From Leisingera daeponensis (GTDB lineage: Bacteria > Pseudomonadota > Alphaproteobacteria > Rhodobacterales > Rhodobacteraceae): a stretch of 64,000 nucleotides of DNA. A program made the translations under genes and the position numbers. The notes below the pieces were generated by a model. That model ran no database searches. It saw nothing but the letters and a program-made list of their open reading frames with translations, and was not told the origin of the DNA. The stretch is taken from assembly GCF_019801465.1 (NCBI RefSeq), contig NZ_JAHVJA010000002.1, positions 124,001 through 188,000 on the forward strand, given 5' to 3'. The first letter of the stretch is position 1. Every line of letters starts with the position of its first letter. This document shows, in pieces, positions 8,923 through 16,580 of this stretch.

Positions 8923-10131
8923 TTAGTGGGCTGTCTTGATCTTTTCGAAGTCGAGCGTGTTTTCCTCGGGCGAGGCGTCGATGCTCATCACTTCGCTGCG
9001 CTTGGCGATCAGGATGTAGGCCAGGCAGGCCACATAGATGGCGATCACGATGGTGCCGATCCACTGGATCTGCAGCCACTGGCTCTGGAAGGCCAGGGTC
9101 AGGCCGAACAGCACAACCGCGTTGCCCAGGACATAGGGGATGGTGCCGAAGCGTTTGACGGTCAGGTTCAGGTTGTCGGTGTAGAGCCGGATCAGCGAGT
9201 CAAACGAGTTGATCACGAAGATGATGCCCACCGCGACCATCGAGACGTTGATCAGCAGCGTCGTTTCGATGCTGTTCAGGTGGTAATAGTACAGGACCGA
9301 GAACCACACGCCCAGCGGGATCGACGGGAACACCAGCAGCGCTGCCAGGACCTGCCAGGTCTTGAGGCCGCCGACAAAGCGCGAGGTGAACTGGCCGATC
9401 ATGATCGACCAGGCGAACCACCAGAACAGGTAGAACTCGTGGTAGTCGGTCAGCGGCAGGACGAATTTGTGGATGTTGGCGAAATAGCCGCCAATGTTGG
9501 AAGCGGTGTCCGCGAAGGCGCCCAGCCCCATGCCGGCATAGGCCCACATGCCCAGGATCAGCGCCGCGAACAGCACGGTGGATCCGATTGACAGGATGCG
9601 GACGTATTTGATGTCGGTGGAGGAGAAGGCGGCAAACAGGATCACCAGGAAGGTGATGACATAGAAGGCCGGGATCACGGTTTCACCGTCGCCCATGAAG
9701 GTGGCGTAATACGGCAGGTAGATCAGGAACAGCGCGCCGGTGAAGGCGCAGGTGCCGATGATCACGATGTTGTTGATCCATTTCACCAGCGGGATTTCAA
9801 AGAACTTCACCCGCGGCTCGATCACGCAGAAATAGAAGGTCGTCAGGAAATAGAAGCCCCAGATCAGGAAGCCCCAGAAGCCGAACTCCAGCGCCAGCGG
9901 GTTGGTGAAGCCATAGGCCGGTTCCGCCGCGGTGTCCGCATAAAGCGGGAAGTCCCAGGCCAGCGGGAACATGATCAGGCCCACGTCCAGACCGGAGGTG
10001 AACAGGATTGCGATGAAGGTGAAAAGGTGAACCGGGGTCACGCCGACGTTGCGGACGTTCCACCACTTGATCACGCAGAACGCCACCAGCGCAAAGGCCA
10101 GCAGAATCCCGAACGAGATGATTGTTGTCAT
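8923..10131 (-). CDS. Compact BCCT-type choline/betaine transporter
   Basis: A 402-residue membrane protein with about ten or more hydrophobic helices. The segment FYLFWWFAWSIMIGQFTSRF matches the conserved BCCT helix that carries the tryptophan substrate box, so it is a divergent betaine/choline/carnitine transporter. It lacks the long N- and C-terminal tails of osmosensing members and is about 100 residues shorter than classic BetT/BetP. The ATG at 10131 was chosen because GGGAGGG lies just upstream; the frame is open to 10191 without such support. Position at the head of betC-betB-betA and divergent from betI implies uptake of choline or choline-O-sulfate. The substrate is inferred from context only. 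Confidence 0.8.
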   Translation of the reverse strand: MTTIISFGILLAFALVAFCVIKWWNVRNVGVTPVHLFTFIAILFTSGLDVGLIMFPLAWDFPLYADTAAEPAYGFTNPLALEFGFWGFLIWGFYFLTTFYFCVIEPRVKFFEIPLVKWINNIVIIGTCAFTGALFLIYLPYYATFMGDGETVIPAFYVITFLVILFAAFSSTDIKYVRILSIGSTVLFAALILGMWAYAGMGLGAFADTASNIGGYFANIHKFVLPLTDYHEFYLFWWFAWSIMIGQFTSRFVGGLKTWQVLAALLVFPSIPLGVWFSVLYYYHLNSIETTLLINVSMVAVGIIFVINSFDSLIRLYTDNLNLTVKRFGTIPYVLGNAVVLFGLTLAFQSQWLQIQWIGTIVIAIYVACLAYILIAKRSEVMSIDASPEENTLDFEKIKTAH

Positions 10132-10290
10132 ATGTCCCTCCCATTTCCGGGCGCAGCGCGCCCATAGACATGGAATGAGGACATAACACATGCGGCTGAT
10201 CGGCCAAACGATTTTTTAAACAGCCATTCAAGTTTTCATTTCGCGCTAACAGGAGTTGAAACGGCCGCCCAATTGCCGCACAACTTTGTC
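10132..10290. promoter_or_regulatory. Divergent betT/betI control region
   Basis: This 159-bp gap separates the bet cluster from betI, which point away from each other, so both promoters and any BetI operator must lie here. An AT-rich tract (10211-10221) is flanked at distance by the short inverted arms GGCTG (10193-10197) and CAGCC (10221-10225). I cannot assign an operator with certainty. Confidence 0.5.
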
Positions 10291-10866
10291 ATGAGCAGGA
10301 AACGCATCCGGGACATCCGCAACGAAGAGCTGATCGAAGCCACCATCGTCGCCGTGCACAAGCGGGGCTATGGGGTTGTAACCATGGCGGAAATCGCGCG
10401 GGAGGCCGGGGCATCCGCGGCCTCGATCAACTACTATTTCGGCTCCAAGGAGGGGCTGATGGAAGCCACCATGCTGCATCTTCTGGGCAAGTTGCGGCAG
10501 GCGATGAGCGCAGGCTATGCCACCGCGGGCAGTCCGCGGGAACGGCTTTATGCGGTGATGGATGCGAACTTTGCCGATGATCTGTACACCGTTCCCCAGT
10601 GCAGCATCTGGATGCAATTCTGGGCAAATGCGCCTTATTCGCCGCGGCTGAGCCGCCTGCACCGAATCAACCGGGCCCGGGTGCGCAGCCATTTCCTGGC
10701 CGAACTGAAGGCGCTTCTGCCGCCGCAACGGATCGAGACCGCGCGCCAAGCGCTGCAATGCTACATGGACGGGGTATGGCTGCAGGCGGCGCAATCCGAA
10801 GAGCCGCTGGATCCGGAAGCCGCGCGCGCCGCGGCGCACCGGGTGGTGGATCTGGTGATCCCCTGA
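10291..10866 (+). CDS. betI: BetI-type TetR repressor of the bet cluster
   Basis: A 191-residue TetR-family protein. The N-terminal helix-turn-helix (about residues 10-55, TMAEIAREAGASAASINYYF) is followed by a ligand-binding domain whose end, ALQCYMDGVWLQAAQSEEPL, closely resembles BetI of Escherichia coli (ALIDGLWLRAALSG). The start at 10291 gives an N-terminus that lines up residue for residue with E. coli BetI; an in-frame TTG at 10273 is also possible. No strong Shine-Dalgarno is placed right before either. BetI represses bet genes and is relieved by choline. Divergent placement from betT-betC-betB-betA fits that role. Confidence 0.88.
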   Translation: MSRKRIRDIRNEELIEATIVAVHKRGYGVVTMAEIAREAGASAASINYYFGSKEGLMEATMLHLLGKLRQAMSAGYATAGSPRERLYAVMDANFADDLYTVPQCSIWMQFWANAPYSPRLSRLHRINRARVRSHFLAELKALLPPQRIETARQALQCYMDGVWLQAAQSEEPLDPEAARAAAHRVVDLVIP

Positions 10867-11091
10867 CGATGCAACCGGCACCGGGCCTGCCCTGCCAGGC
10901 ATCCGCTGCCCCATGAAGCTACGGCCAAGGGAAGCACAGCATCCGCATACAGGAGTTCCGGGGTTTCGCCCGGACTTCCGGCCCGGCCGCAAGCAGCTAT
11001 ACCTTCCGTCAAAAGCTCTCCTGCCGTCACGGCGCCGGCTAGTGCCGGAGCAGGAAGGCCCTCTATAGCCCGAGGAGCATCCGTATCCCGG

Positions 11092-12012
11092 TCAAAGACC
11101 GGATGCGTTTCCGGCCGGCGTAAGTGCTCTTTTCCTGATCCTGGCTTCACGCCAGGAAATGAAGCTCACCGCCGCCAGGATCAGCCCGCCGCCGGAGATC
11201 ACCCAGATGTCGGCCGGCTCGCCGAAGGCCAGCGCCCCCAGCAAGGTGGCCCACAGCAGCTGCAGGAAAGTGACCGGCTGGGTGACCGCCACGGGCGCCG
11301 CGGCAAAGGCCAGTGTCATGGTGTAGTGCCCTGCGGTGGCGAAACAGGCGACGCCGAACAGGATCGCAATTTCCGCCGGTGTCGGGGTCACCCAGGCCGC
11401 CAGGGCAAAGGGTGCGAGGCCGATGGTGACGAAGACCGACAGCATCGCCACCACCACCGCCGGACTGTTGCTGCCGACGGTAAACTTGGCGATCAGGTAG
11501 GAGGCGCCGAAGGAGATTGCGGTGAACAGCATGGCGATATGGCCGGGAGAAACTTCGCGGAAGCCGGGACGCAGGATGATCAGCGCTCCCACCAGGGCGA
11601 CGGCGATGGCGGAGATGCGGCGGAAGGCCAGCTTTTCGCCCAGGAACAGCGCCGCACCAAGGGTGACATAGACTGGCGACAGGTAATTCATCGCGGTGAC
11701 CTCGGCCAGCGGGATCTGGGTCATGGCGTAGAACCACAGGATCACCCCTGCGGTGTGCACCACGCCGCGGCCGGCGAACAGCGCCCAGAGCCGCGGGGTC
11801 AGATGCGCCTTGCGCAGCGCGCCGGCCATCGGGATCAGGAACACCAGCCCCAGCAGGTAGCGCAGAAAGGCGCTTTCTGCGGGCGGGATGCGGGTGCCGA
11901 GCGATTTGACAAGCGCCGTCACCGCCACGAAGCAGAGGCCGGTCACAACCATCCAGAACACGCCCTTGAGCGGGTTCTGCGTTTGCGGGACGGGGGCGGC
12001 GGTCTGGCTCAT
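11092..12012 (-). CDS. EamA/DMT-family transporter
   Basis: A 306-residue inner-membrane protein with ten hydrophobic helices arranged as two EamA repeats, the family's normal size. The first repeat contains the typical FLRYLLGLVFLIPM and IPLAEVTAMNYLSPVYVTLGAALFLGEK, and the second repeat has PVAVTQPVTFLQLLWATLLGALAFGEP. Relatives export amino acids, nucleobases or other metabolites; the substrate cannot be told. I chose the ATG at 12012 (MSQTAAPVPQ) over an upstream TTG. The gene is convergent with betI and is not clearly linked to the pirin gene 94 bp upstream on the same strand. Confidence 0.85.
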   Translation of the reverse strand: MSQTAAPVPQTQNPLKGVFWMVVTGLCFVAVTALVKSLGTRIPPAESAFLRYLLGLVFLIPMAGALRKAHLTPRLWALFAGRGVVHTAGVILWFYAMTQIPLAEVTAMNYLSPVYVTLGAALFLGEKLAFRRISAIAVALVGALIILRPGFREVSPGHIAMLFTAISFGASYLIAKFTVGSNSPAVVVAMLSVFVTIGLAPFALAAWVTPTPAEIAILFGVACFATAGHYTMTLAFAAAPVAVTQPVTFLQLLWATLLGALAFGEPADIWVISGGGLILAAVSFISWREARIRKRALTPAGNASGL

Positions 12013-12106
12013 GACGGTCACAGAACACCCGTTCGGGCGGCGGCACAAGAGTTCACATGTGAATTATTTTTAGGCGGACAGCTTTCTGTCCGGAAACGCT
12101 AAGGCG

Positions 12107-13039
12107 TCACGGCAGCGGGATGAACTCCTGATCATCGCCCGGCGGCAGCTGGAAGCGGCCGTGCTGCCAGTCGCCCGCGGCCCAGGAGGCCTTCGCATCC
12201 TCGATCCGGTCGCGGGAGGAGGCGACGAAATTCCACCAGATGTAGCGCGGCCCGTTCAGCGTCTCGCCGCCCAACGCCATCAGCCGGGCACCCTCAGGCC
12301 CTGCGGTCACGGTGATCTCATCGCCGGGGCGGAACACCATCATGCGGCCCGCTTCAAAGGTCTCACCCGCGATCTCCACCGAGCCTTGCGTGACATAGAG
12401 CCCGCGGTCCTCGTGGTCGGAAGGCAGCGGCAGCTTGGCGCCCGGGTGCAGCACCACATCGGCATAAAAGGTTTCGGAATAGAGGGTTGCGGGGGCTTTC
12501 TCACCCCAGGCGGAGCCAAGGATCAGGCGCACGGTCTTGCCCTCGCCCTCCAGCACCGGCAACGCCTCCTTGCCGTGGTGCTCAAAAGCCGCCGGAACAT
12601 CCTCGTGGCTGTCGGGGAGCGCGATCCAGGTCTGGATGCCGAACAGGCTGCTTTTGCCCTGGCGGGTGGCGGCGGAGGTGCGCTCGGAATGGGTGACGCC
12701 CTGCCCGGCCACCATCCAGTTCACCTCGCCCGGGTAGATCATCTGGTGGGTTCCGAGGGAGTCGCGGTGTTCGAATTCGCCCTGGTACAGGTAGGTGACG
12801 GTGCCGAGACCGATGTGGGGATGCGGGCGCACGTCGATGCCCTGGCCGGTCAGGAATTCGGCAGGCCCGGCCTGGTCGAAGAAGATGAACGGCCCGACCA
12901 TCTGACGGCGCGGCGCGGGCAGCGCACGGCGGACCTCAAAGCCGCCGAGGTCGCGGGCGCGCGGGATGATCACCGTTTCGATCGACTCAAGATCACCCGC
13001 ATCGGGGCATTGCGGTTCCAGTGCCGGATTCCAGCTCAT
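12107..13039 (-). CDS. Pirin family protein
   Basis: A 310-residue double-cupin protein. The N-terminal cupin has RPHPHIGLGTVTYLYQGEFE and QGVTHSER, carrying the metal-binding histidines and glutamate of pirins; the C-terminal cupin is less conserved. Pirins bind iron; some bacterial members act as quercetin dioxygenases or as modulators of pyruvate metabolism, but the role is rarely known. The start at 13039 follows AGGAGGGAAAT, an excellent ribosome-binding site, while the open frame to 13156 has none. It lies 83 bp downstream of the argO-like gene in the same direction. Confidence 0.9.
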   Translation of the reverse strand: MSWNPALEPQCPDAGDLESIETVIIPRARDLGGFEVRRALPAPRRQMVGPFIFFDQAGPAEFLTGQGIDVRPHPHIGLGTVTYLYQGEFEHRDSLGTHQMIYPGEVNWMVAGQGVTHSERTSAATRQGKSSLFGIQTWIALPDSHEDVPAAFEHHGKEALPVLEGEGKTVRLILGSAWGEKAPATLYSETFYADVVLHPGAKLPLPSDHEDRGLYVTQGSVEIAGETFEAGRMMVFRPGDEITVTAGPEGARLMALGGETLNGPRYIWWNFVASSRDRIEDAKASWAAGDWQHGRFQLPPGDDQEFIPLP

Positions 13040-13122
13040 ATTTCCCTCCTGTCTGCTGTCATGGGGGAAAGGTAGGGCATTTCTGCGCAGGCGATAGGCT
13101 TGCCTGCTCAAAACGCCCTTCG

Positions 13123-13725
13123 TCACATCAGCAGCAGCTTGGCGGCAATGGCCCACATGGTGAGGCCGACGATGGCATCCAGCACCTGCCAGGCGCGCGG
13201 GCGGGCAAAGACCGGGGCCAGCAGGCTGGCGCCGTAGCCCAGCGAGAAGAAGAAGGTGAAGCTGGCGATGGCGGCCCCGGCGGCAAAGATCAGCGGCTGC
13301 GGATACTGGGCGGAAATCGAGCCCAGCAGCACCACTGTGTCAAGATAGACATGCGGGTTCAGCCAGGTGAGCGCCAGAACCGTGGCCAGCACCGGCAACA
13401 GGGCAGCGCCTGCGCCTTCCTCCGCCGCTTGCAGCGCCTCCCCGCCCTGCCAAGCGGACCGCAGGGCGCGGGCGCCGTACCAGACCAGGAAGGCCGCGCC
13501 GCCCCAGCGCATCGCCTGTTCGAACCAGGGCAGCGCCAGAGCCAGCGAGCCAAAGCCGAAGACGCCCGCGGTGATCAGCACCGCGTCGGAGCCGGCGCAG
13601 GTGAGGCAGATCCAGAACACATGCTGGCGCCGCAGCCCTTGGCGCAGGACAAAGGCGTTCTGGGCGCCGATCGCCATGATCAGGCTGAGGCCCAGAGCAA
13701 ATCCGGCAAGCAGGCTGGGGGGCAT
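13123..13725 (-). CDS. LysE/ArgO-family amino-acid exporter
   Basis: A 200-residue protein with six hydrophobic helices and the LysE-superfamily opening GLSLIMAIGAQNAFVLRQGL followed by CLTCAGSDAVLITAGVFGFG. The NPHVYLDTVVLLGSISAQY segment is especially typical of the LysE/ArgO branch. It should export arginine or lysine from the cytoplasm. It is divergent from an ArgP-type LysR regulator 90 bp away, the same arrangement found for lysE-lysG and a functional match to ArgP control of argO. This context supports basic amino-acid export, though the exact substrate is an inference. Confidence 0.88.
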   Translation of the reverse strand: MPPSLLAGFALGLSLIMAIGAQNAFVLRQGLRRQHVFWICLTCAGSDAVLITAGVFGFGSLALALPWFEQAMRWGGAAFLVWYGARALRSAWQGGEALQAAEEGAGAALLPVLATVLALTWLNPHVYLDTVVLLGSISAQYPQPLIFAAGAAIASFTFFFSLGYGASLLAPVFARPRAWQVLDAIVGLTMWAIAAKLLLM

Positions 13726-13752
13726 GGGGGTCTCCTCGTATCCGTTTGAGGT

Positions 13753-13781
13753 TTGACTAACGGCCGCCCAAGCATTAATCC
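13753..13781 (+). promoter_or_regulatory. Candidate sigma70-type promoter for the argP-like gene
   Basis: TTGACT (13753-13758) and TAATCC (13776-13781) are separated by 17 bp in the gap between the divergent exporter and regulator genes. The -10 match is only partial, so this is tentative. Confidence 0.4.
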
Positions 13782-13815
13782 AGTTAAAGAGGTTTAGCCT
13801 AGATTAGAGATACTA

Positions 13816-14700
13816 ATGAGAATGGATCCCAGCCAGCTGGCAGCGCTGAGCGCGGTGCTGCGCCTTGGCACGTTTGAGGCGGCGGCGCATGCCCTGACGG
13901 TGACGCCGTCGGCCATCTCGCAGCGGATCAAGGCGCTGGAGGACCGGACCGGCACCGCGCTGGTGCTGCGGGGCTCCCCCTGCACCGGCACCGCCGCAGG
14001 CTTGAGAATCGCCAAGCACGCGGAGGATATTGGCCTGCTGGAGGCGCAGCTGGCGCGGGAACTGGCGCTGGAGGCGGATCACGGCCCGGTGCGGCTGCGG
14101 ATCGCGGTCAATGCCGACAGCCTGGCGAGCTGGTTCATCGGGGCGATGGCAGAGGTGGAGGGGGTGCTGTTCGACCTCCTGGTGGACGATCAGGACCACA
14201 GCGCGGAATGGCTGAAACGCGGTGAGGTTTCCGCCGCAGTCACCGCCAGCTCCAAGCCGGTGACCGGGTTCGATGCCCATCCGCTGGGCAGGCTCGACTA
14301 TGTGGCCACCGCCAGCCCCGGGTTCATGGCGCGCTGGTTTCGTGATGGGGTGACAGCAGAGGCGGCGGCCCGCGCGCCCTGCCTGATCTTCAACGCGAAG
14401 GACAACCTCCAGCGGCTGTGGCTGGAGCGGAACGTGGCGGCGGGACTGGCGCCGCCTGCGCATTACCTGCCTTCGGCCCAGGCGTTCATTGATGCCTCTG
14501 CCGCCGGCTTGGGCTGGGGGATGAACCCGCTGGCGATGGTGGAACAGGACATCCGCTCCGGCCGGCTGGTGCCGCTGGTCCCAAAGACCACGCTGCCGGT
14601 GCCGCTGACCTGGCAGGTGGCGCGGGTGATGGCCCCGGCCCTTGCCGAAGTGACCCGCGCCGTGCAGAAATCAGCGAGACAGTATTTGACGCAAGACTGA
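13816..14700 (+). CDS. ArgP/LysG-type LysR regulator
   Basis: A 294-residue LysR-family regulator. The N-terminal helix-turn-helix spans about residues 5-60 (GTFEAAAHALTVTPSAISQR) and the effector domain follows, with RIAVNADSLASWFIGAM matching the ArgP/IciA subgroup (NADSLATW in E. coli ArgP). ArgP proteins sense lysine and arginine and activate the exporter gene; here the exporter is divergent and adjacent, which supports the assignment. Two in-frame ATGs (13816 and 13822) are possible starts. Good confidence in subgroup, moderate in effector. Confidence 0.87.
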   Translation: MRMDPSQLAALSAVLRLGTFEAAAHALTVTPSAISQRIKALEDRTGTALVLRGSPCTGTAAGLRIAKHAEDIGLLEAQLARELALEADHGPVRLRIAVNADSLASWFIGAMAEVEGVLFDLLVDDQDHSAEWLKRGEVSAAVTASSKPVTGFDAHPLGRLDYVATASPGFMARWFRDGVTAEAAARAPCLIFNAKDNLQRLWLERNVAAGLAPPAHYLPSAQAFIDASAAGLGWGMNPLAMVEQDIRSGRLVPLVPKTTLPVPLTWQVARVMAPALAEVTRAVQKSARQYLTQD

Positions 14701-14726
14701 TCCGACGCGCATGAAGGCCCGCACTG

Positions 14727-15587
14727 ATGCTTCACCGCCCGCCTGCCCCGCCGCCCTCTCTGCCCCGCAGCCTGGCGCTGCAGGTGGTGCTGCCGCGGGC
14801 GGCCGTGTTGCTGGGGTGGCTGGCGCTCAACCACTGGATCCGGCTGCCGGTACCGCTGGTGTTTGCGCTGATCTCGGCGGACGGGCTGTTCCTGCTGTGG
14901 CAGTCGCGCGCCCTTCTGCGCAGCGCTGACGCCCATGTGCAAAGCACCGGGGCCATGGCCCCGGTCTGGGGCGGCTACCTGCTGATGCTGTTTGCAGGGT
15001 TCGCAGCGCTGACGCAGTGGTGGGACGCGCTGCTGATCGCCCGCGCCATTGAGGAGCCGGCCTATGCCGAGCAGCGGCGGATGGAGCGCGAAGCGCTCTA
15101 CAGCCTGAGCGTTTCCGGGGATGGCCGCTCGCTCCGCCTTCGCGGCGAGATCACTTATGGCCTGACCAAGCGGCTGCGGCGGCTGGCAGCGGACAATCCG
15201 AGCCTGGTGCAGGTGGATCTGGCCGGCCCCGGCGGCCTGATCGCCGAGGCCCGCGGTGCAGCGCAGCTGATCCGGCAAAGGGGCTGGGACACCCGTGCGG
15301 ACGGGCTGTGCGCCTCCGCCTGCACGCTGGTTTTTGCCGCTGGCCGCCGGCGCACATTGGGGTCCGGCGGTCAACTGGGGTTTCACAGCTATACCCTGAT
15401 GTTCGGCAGCGGCCTGCCGCAGGTCGATCTGCAGCGGGAACAGGAGAAGGACCGCGCCTTTCTGCTGGGTCAAGGGGTGAGCGCGGAGTTCGCCGCCAGG
15501 ATCTTTGCGGTGCCGGGCACCGAACTGTGGCTGCCCGGAAGAGACGAGCTGCTCGGCGCGGGGCTGATTGGACCGGAACCGCAGTAA
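14727..15587 (+). CDS. Membrane protein with a Clp/crotonase-fold periplasmic domain (COG3904-like)
   Basis: A 286-residue protein. The first 110 residues hold about three membrane helices (LPRAAVLLGWLALNHW, PLVFALISADGLFLLW, VWGGYLLMLFAGFAAL). The remainder resembles a ClpP/crotonase fold: DLAGPGGLIAEARGAAQLIR, then CASACTLVFAAGRRR with a serine before ACT in the position of the serine-protease nucleophile, and LGFHSYTL. Related COG3904 proteins are predicted periplasmic and uncharacterised. It starts 27 bp after the ArgP gene on the same strand with GAAGG upstream, so co-transcription is possible although a functional link is not evident. Confidence 0.7.
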   Translation: MLHRPPAPPPSLPRSLALQVVLPRAAVLLGWLALNHWIRLPVPLVFALISADGLFLLWQSRALLRSADAHVQSTGAMAPVWGGYLLMLFAGFAALTQWWDALLIARAIEEPAYAEQRRMEREALYSLSVSGDGRSLRLRGEITYGLTKRLRRLAADNPSLVQVDLAGPGGLIAEARGAAQLIRQRGWDTRADGLCASACTLVFAAGRRRTLGSGGQLGFHSYTLMFGSGLPQVDLQREQEKDRAFLLGQGVSAEFAARIFAVPGTELWLPGRDELLGAGLIGPEPQ

Positions 15588-15670
15588 GGGGCGCTGCCCT
15601 CTCGGCCCACGGAGCCTCACCTCCGGCATATCTCCGGCCAAATGAAGCGGTCACGTAATTGCAAACGAAG

Positions 15671-15695
15671 AAGGCCCGCCGGAATGGCGGGCCTT
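15671..15695 (-). terminator. Hairpin between convergent genes (yebC terminator)
   Basis: AAGGCCCGCC and GGCGGGCCTT form a perfect 10-bp stem with a 5-base loop. In the minus direction it is followed by TTCTTCGTTT and lies 24 bp after the yebC stop; it may also stop transcription from the plus strand. Confidence 0.7.
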
Positions 15696-15718
15696 GATGG
15701 GACAGGCCGGACCGCGGC

Positions 15719-16459
15719 TCAGAGCTGCGCCATGACTTCGTCGGTGGCCTCGAAGTTGGTGGTGACGCGCTGCACGTCGTCGTCATCCTCCAGCGCATCG
15801 ACCAGCTTCATCAGTTTCTGCATGCCCTCCAGGTCCAGCTCGGTGGTGGTGGTCGGCTTCCAGACCAGCTTGGTCGACTCGGATTCGCCCAGCTCCGCTT
15901 CCAGCGCGTTCGACACATCGTTGAGGTCGCTGTCGGCGCAATAGATGATGTGGCCGTCCTCGGAGCTTTCGACATCCTCGGCGCCGGCTTCGATCGCTGC
16001 CATCATCACAGTGTCGGCGTCGCCGACGGAGGCCGGGTAGGTCACTTCGCCCTTGCGGTCGAACATGAAGCCGACCGAGCCGGTCTCGCCCAGGTTGCCG
16101 CCGTTCTTGGAGAAGGTCGAGCGCACGTTGGAGGCGGTGCGGTTCTTGTTGTCGGTCATCGCCTCGACGATCACCGCAACGCCGTTGGGCCCATAGCCCT
16201 CGTAGCGGATTTCATCGTAGTTCTCGGCGTCGCCGCCGATGGCCTTCTTGATGGCGCGTTCGATCACGTCCTTGGGAACGGATTGCGACTTGGCTTCCTT
16301 GACGGCCAGGCGCAGGCGCGGGTTCTTGTCGGGATCGGGGTCGCCCATCTTGGCGGCCACGGTGATCTCCTTGGCCAGCTTGGAAAACAGTTTCGACCGC
16401 GCCGCGTCCTGACGGCCCTTGCGGTGCTGAATGTTAGCCCATTTTGAATGGCCTGCCAT
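15719..16459 (-). CDS. YebC/PmpR family protein (translation factor or regulator)
   Basis: A 246-residue protein of standard YebC length that begins [20 protein letters not shown], the family signature, and includes [20 protein letters not shown] and [14 protein letters not shown]. YebC proteins were long called transcriptional regulators (PmpR); more recent work on the family shows ribosome-associated action on proline-rich stretches. Which applies here cannot be read from sequence. The ATG at 16459 was taken because it gives the canonical N-terminus; the frame continues upstream to 16525 without support. Divergent from the SLC13 permease. Confidence 0.93.
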   Translation of the reverse strand: MAGHSKWANIQHRKGRQDAARSKLFSKLAKEITVAAKMGDPDPDKNPRLRLAVKEAKSQSVPKDVIERAIKKAIGGDAENYDEIRYEGYGPNGVAVIVEAMTDNKNRTASNVRSTFSKNGGNLGETGSVGFMFDRKGEVTYPASVGDADTVMMAAIEAGAEDVESSEDGHIIYCADSDLNDVSNALEAELGESESTKLVWKPTTTTELDLEGMQKLMKLVDALEDDDDVQRVTTNFEATDEVMAQL

Positions 16460-16580
16460 GGTGCATCCTTGCTGCTGTAACTTTGAATTGGCGCCCATAT
16501 AGCCCCGCAAGGCGGGGGCTTTCAAGCGCCCTGCCCTGCTTTGCCCTTGTTCCGCAGGGTTTCGGAGCTAAGCTGGCGCC

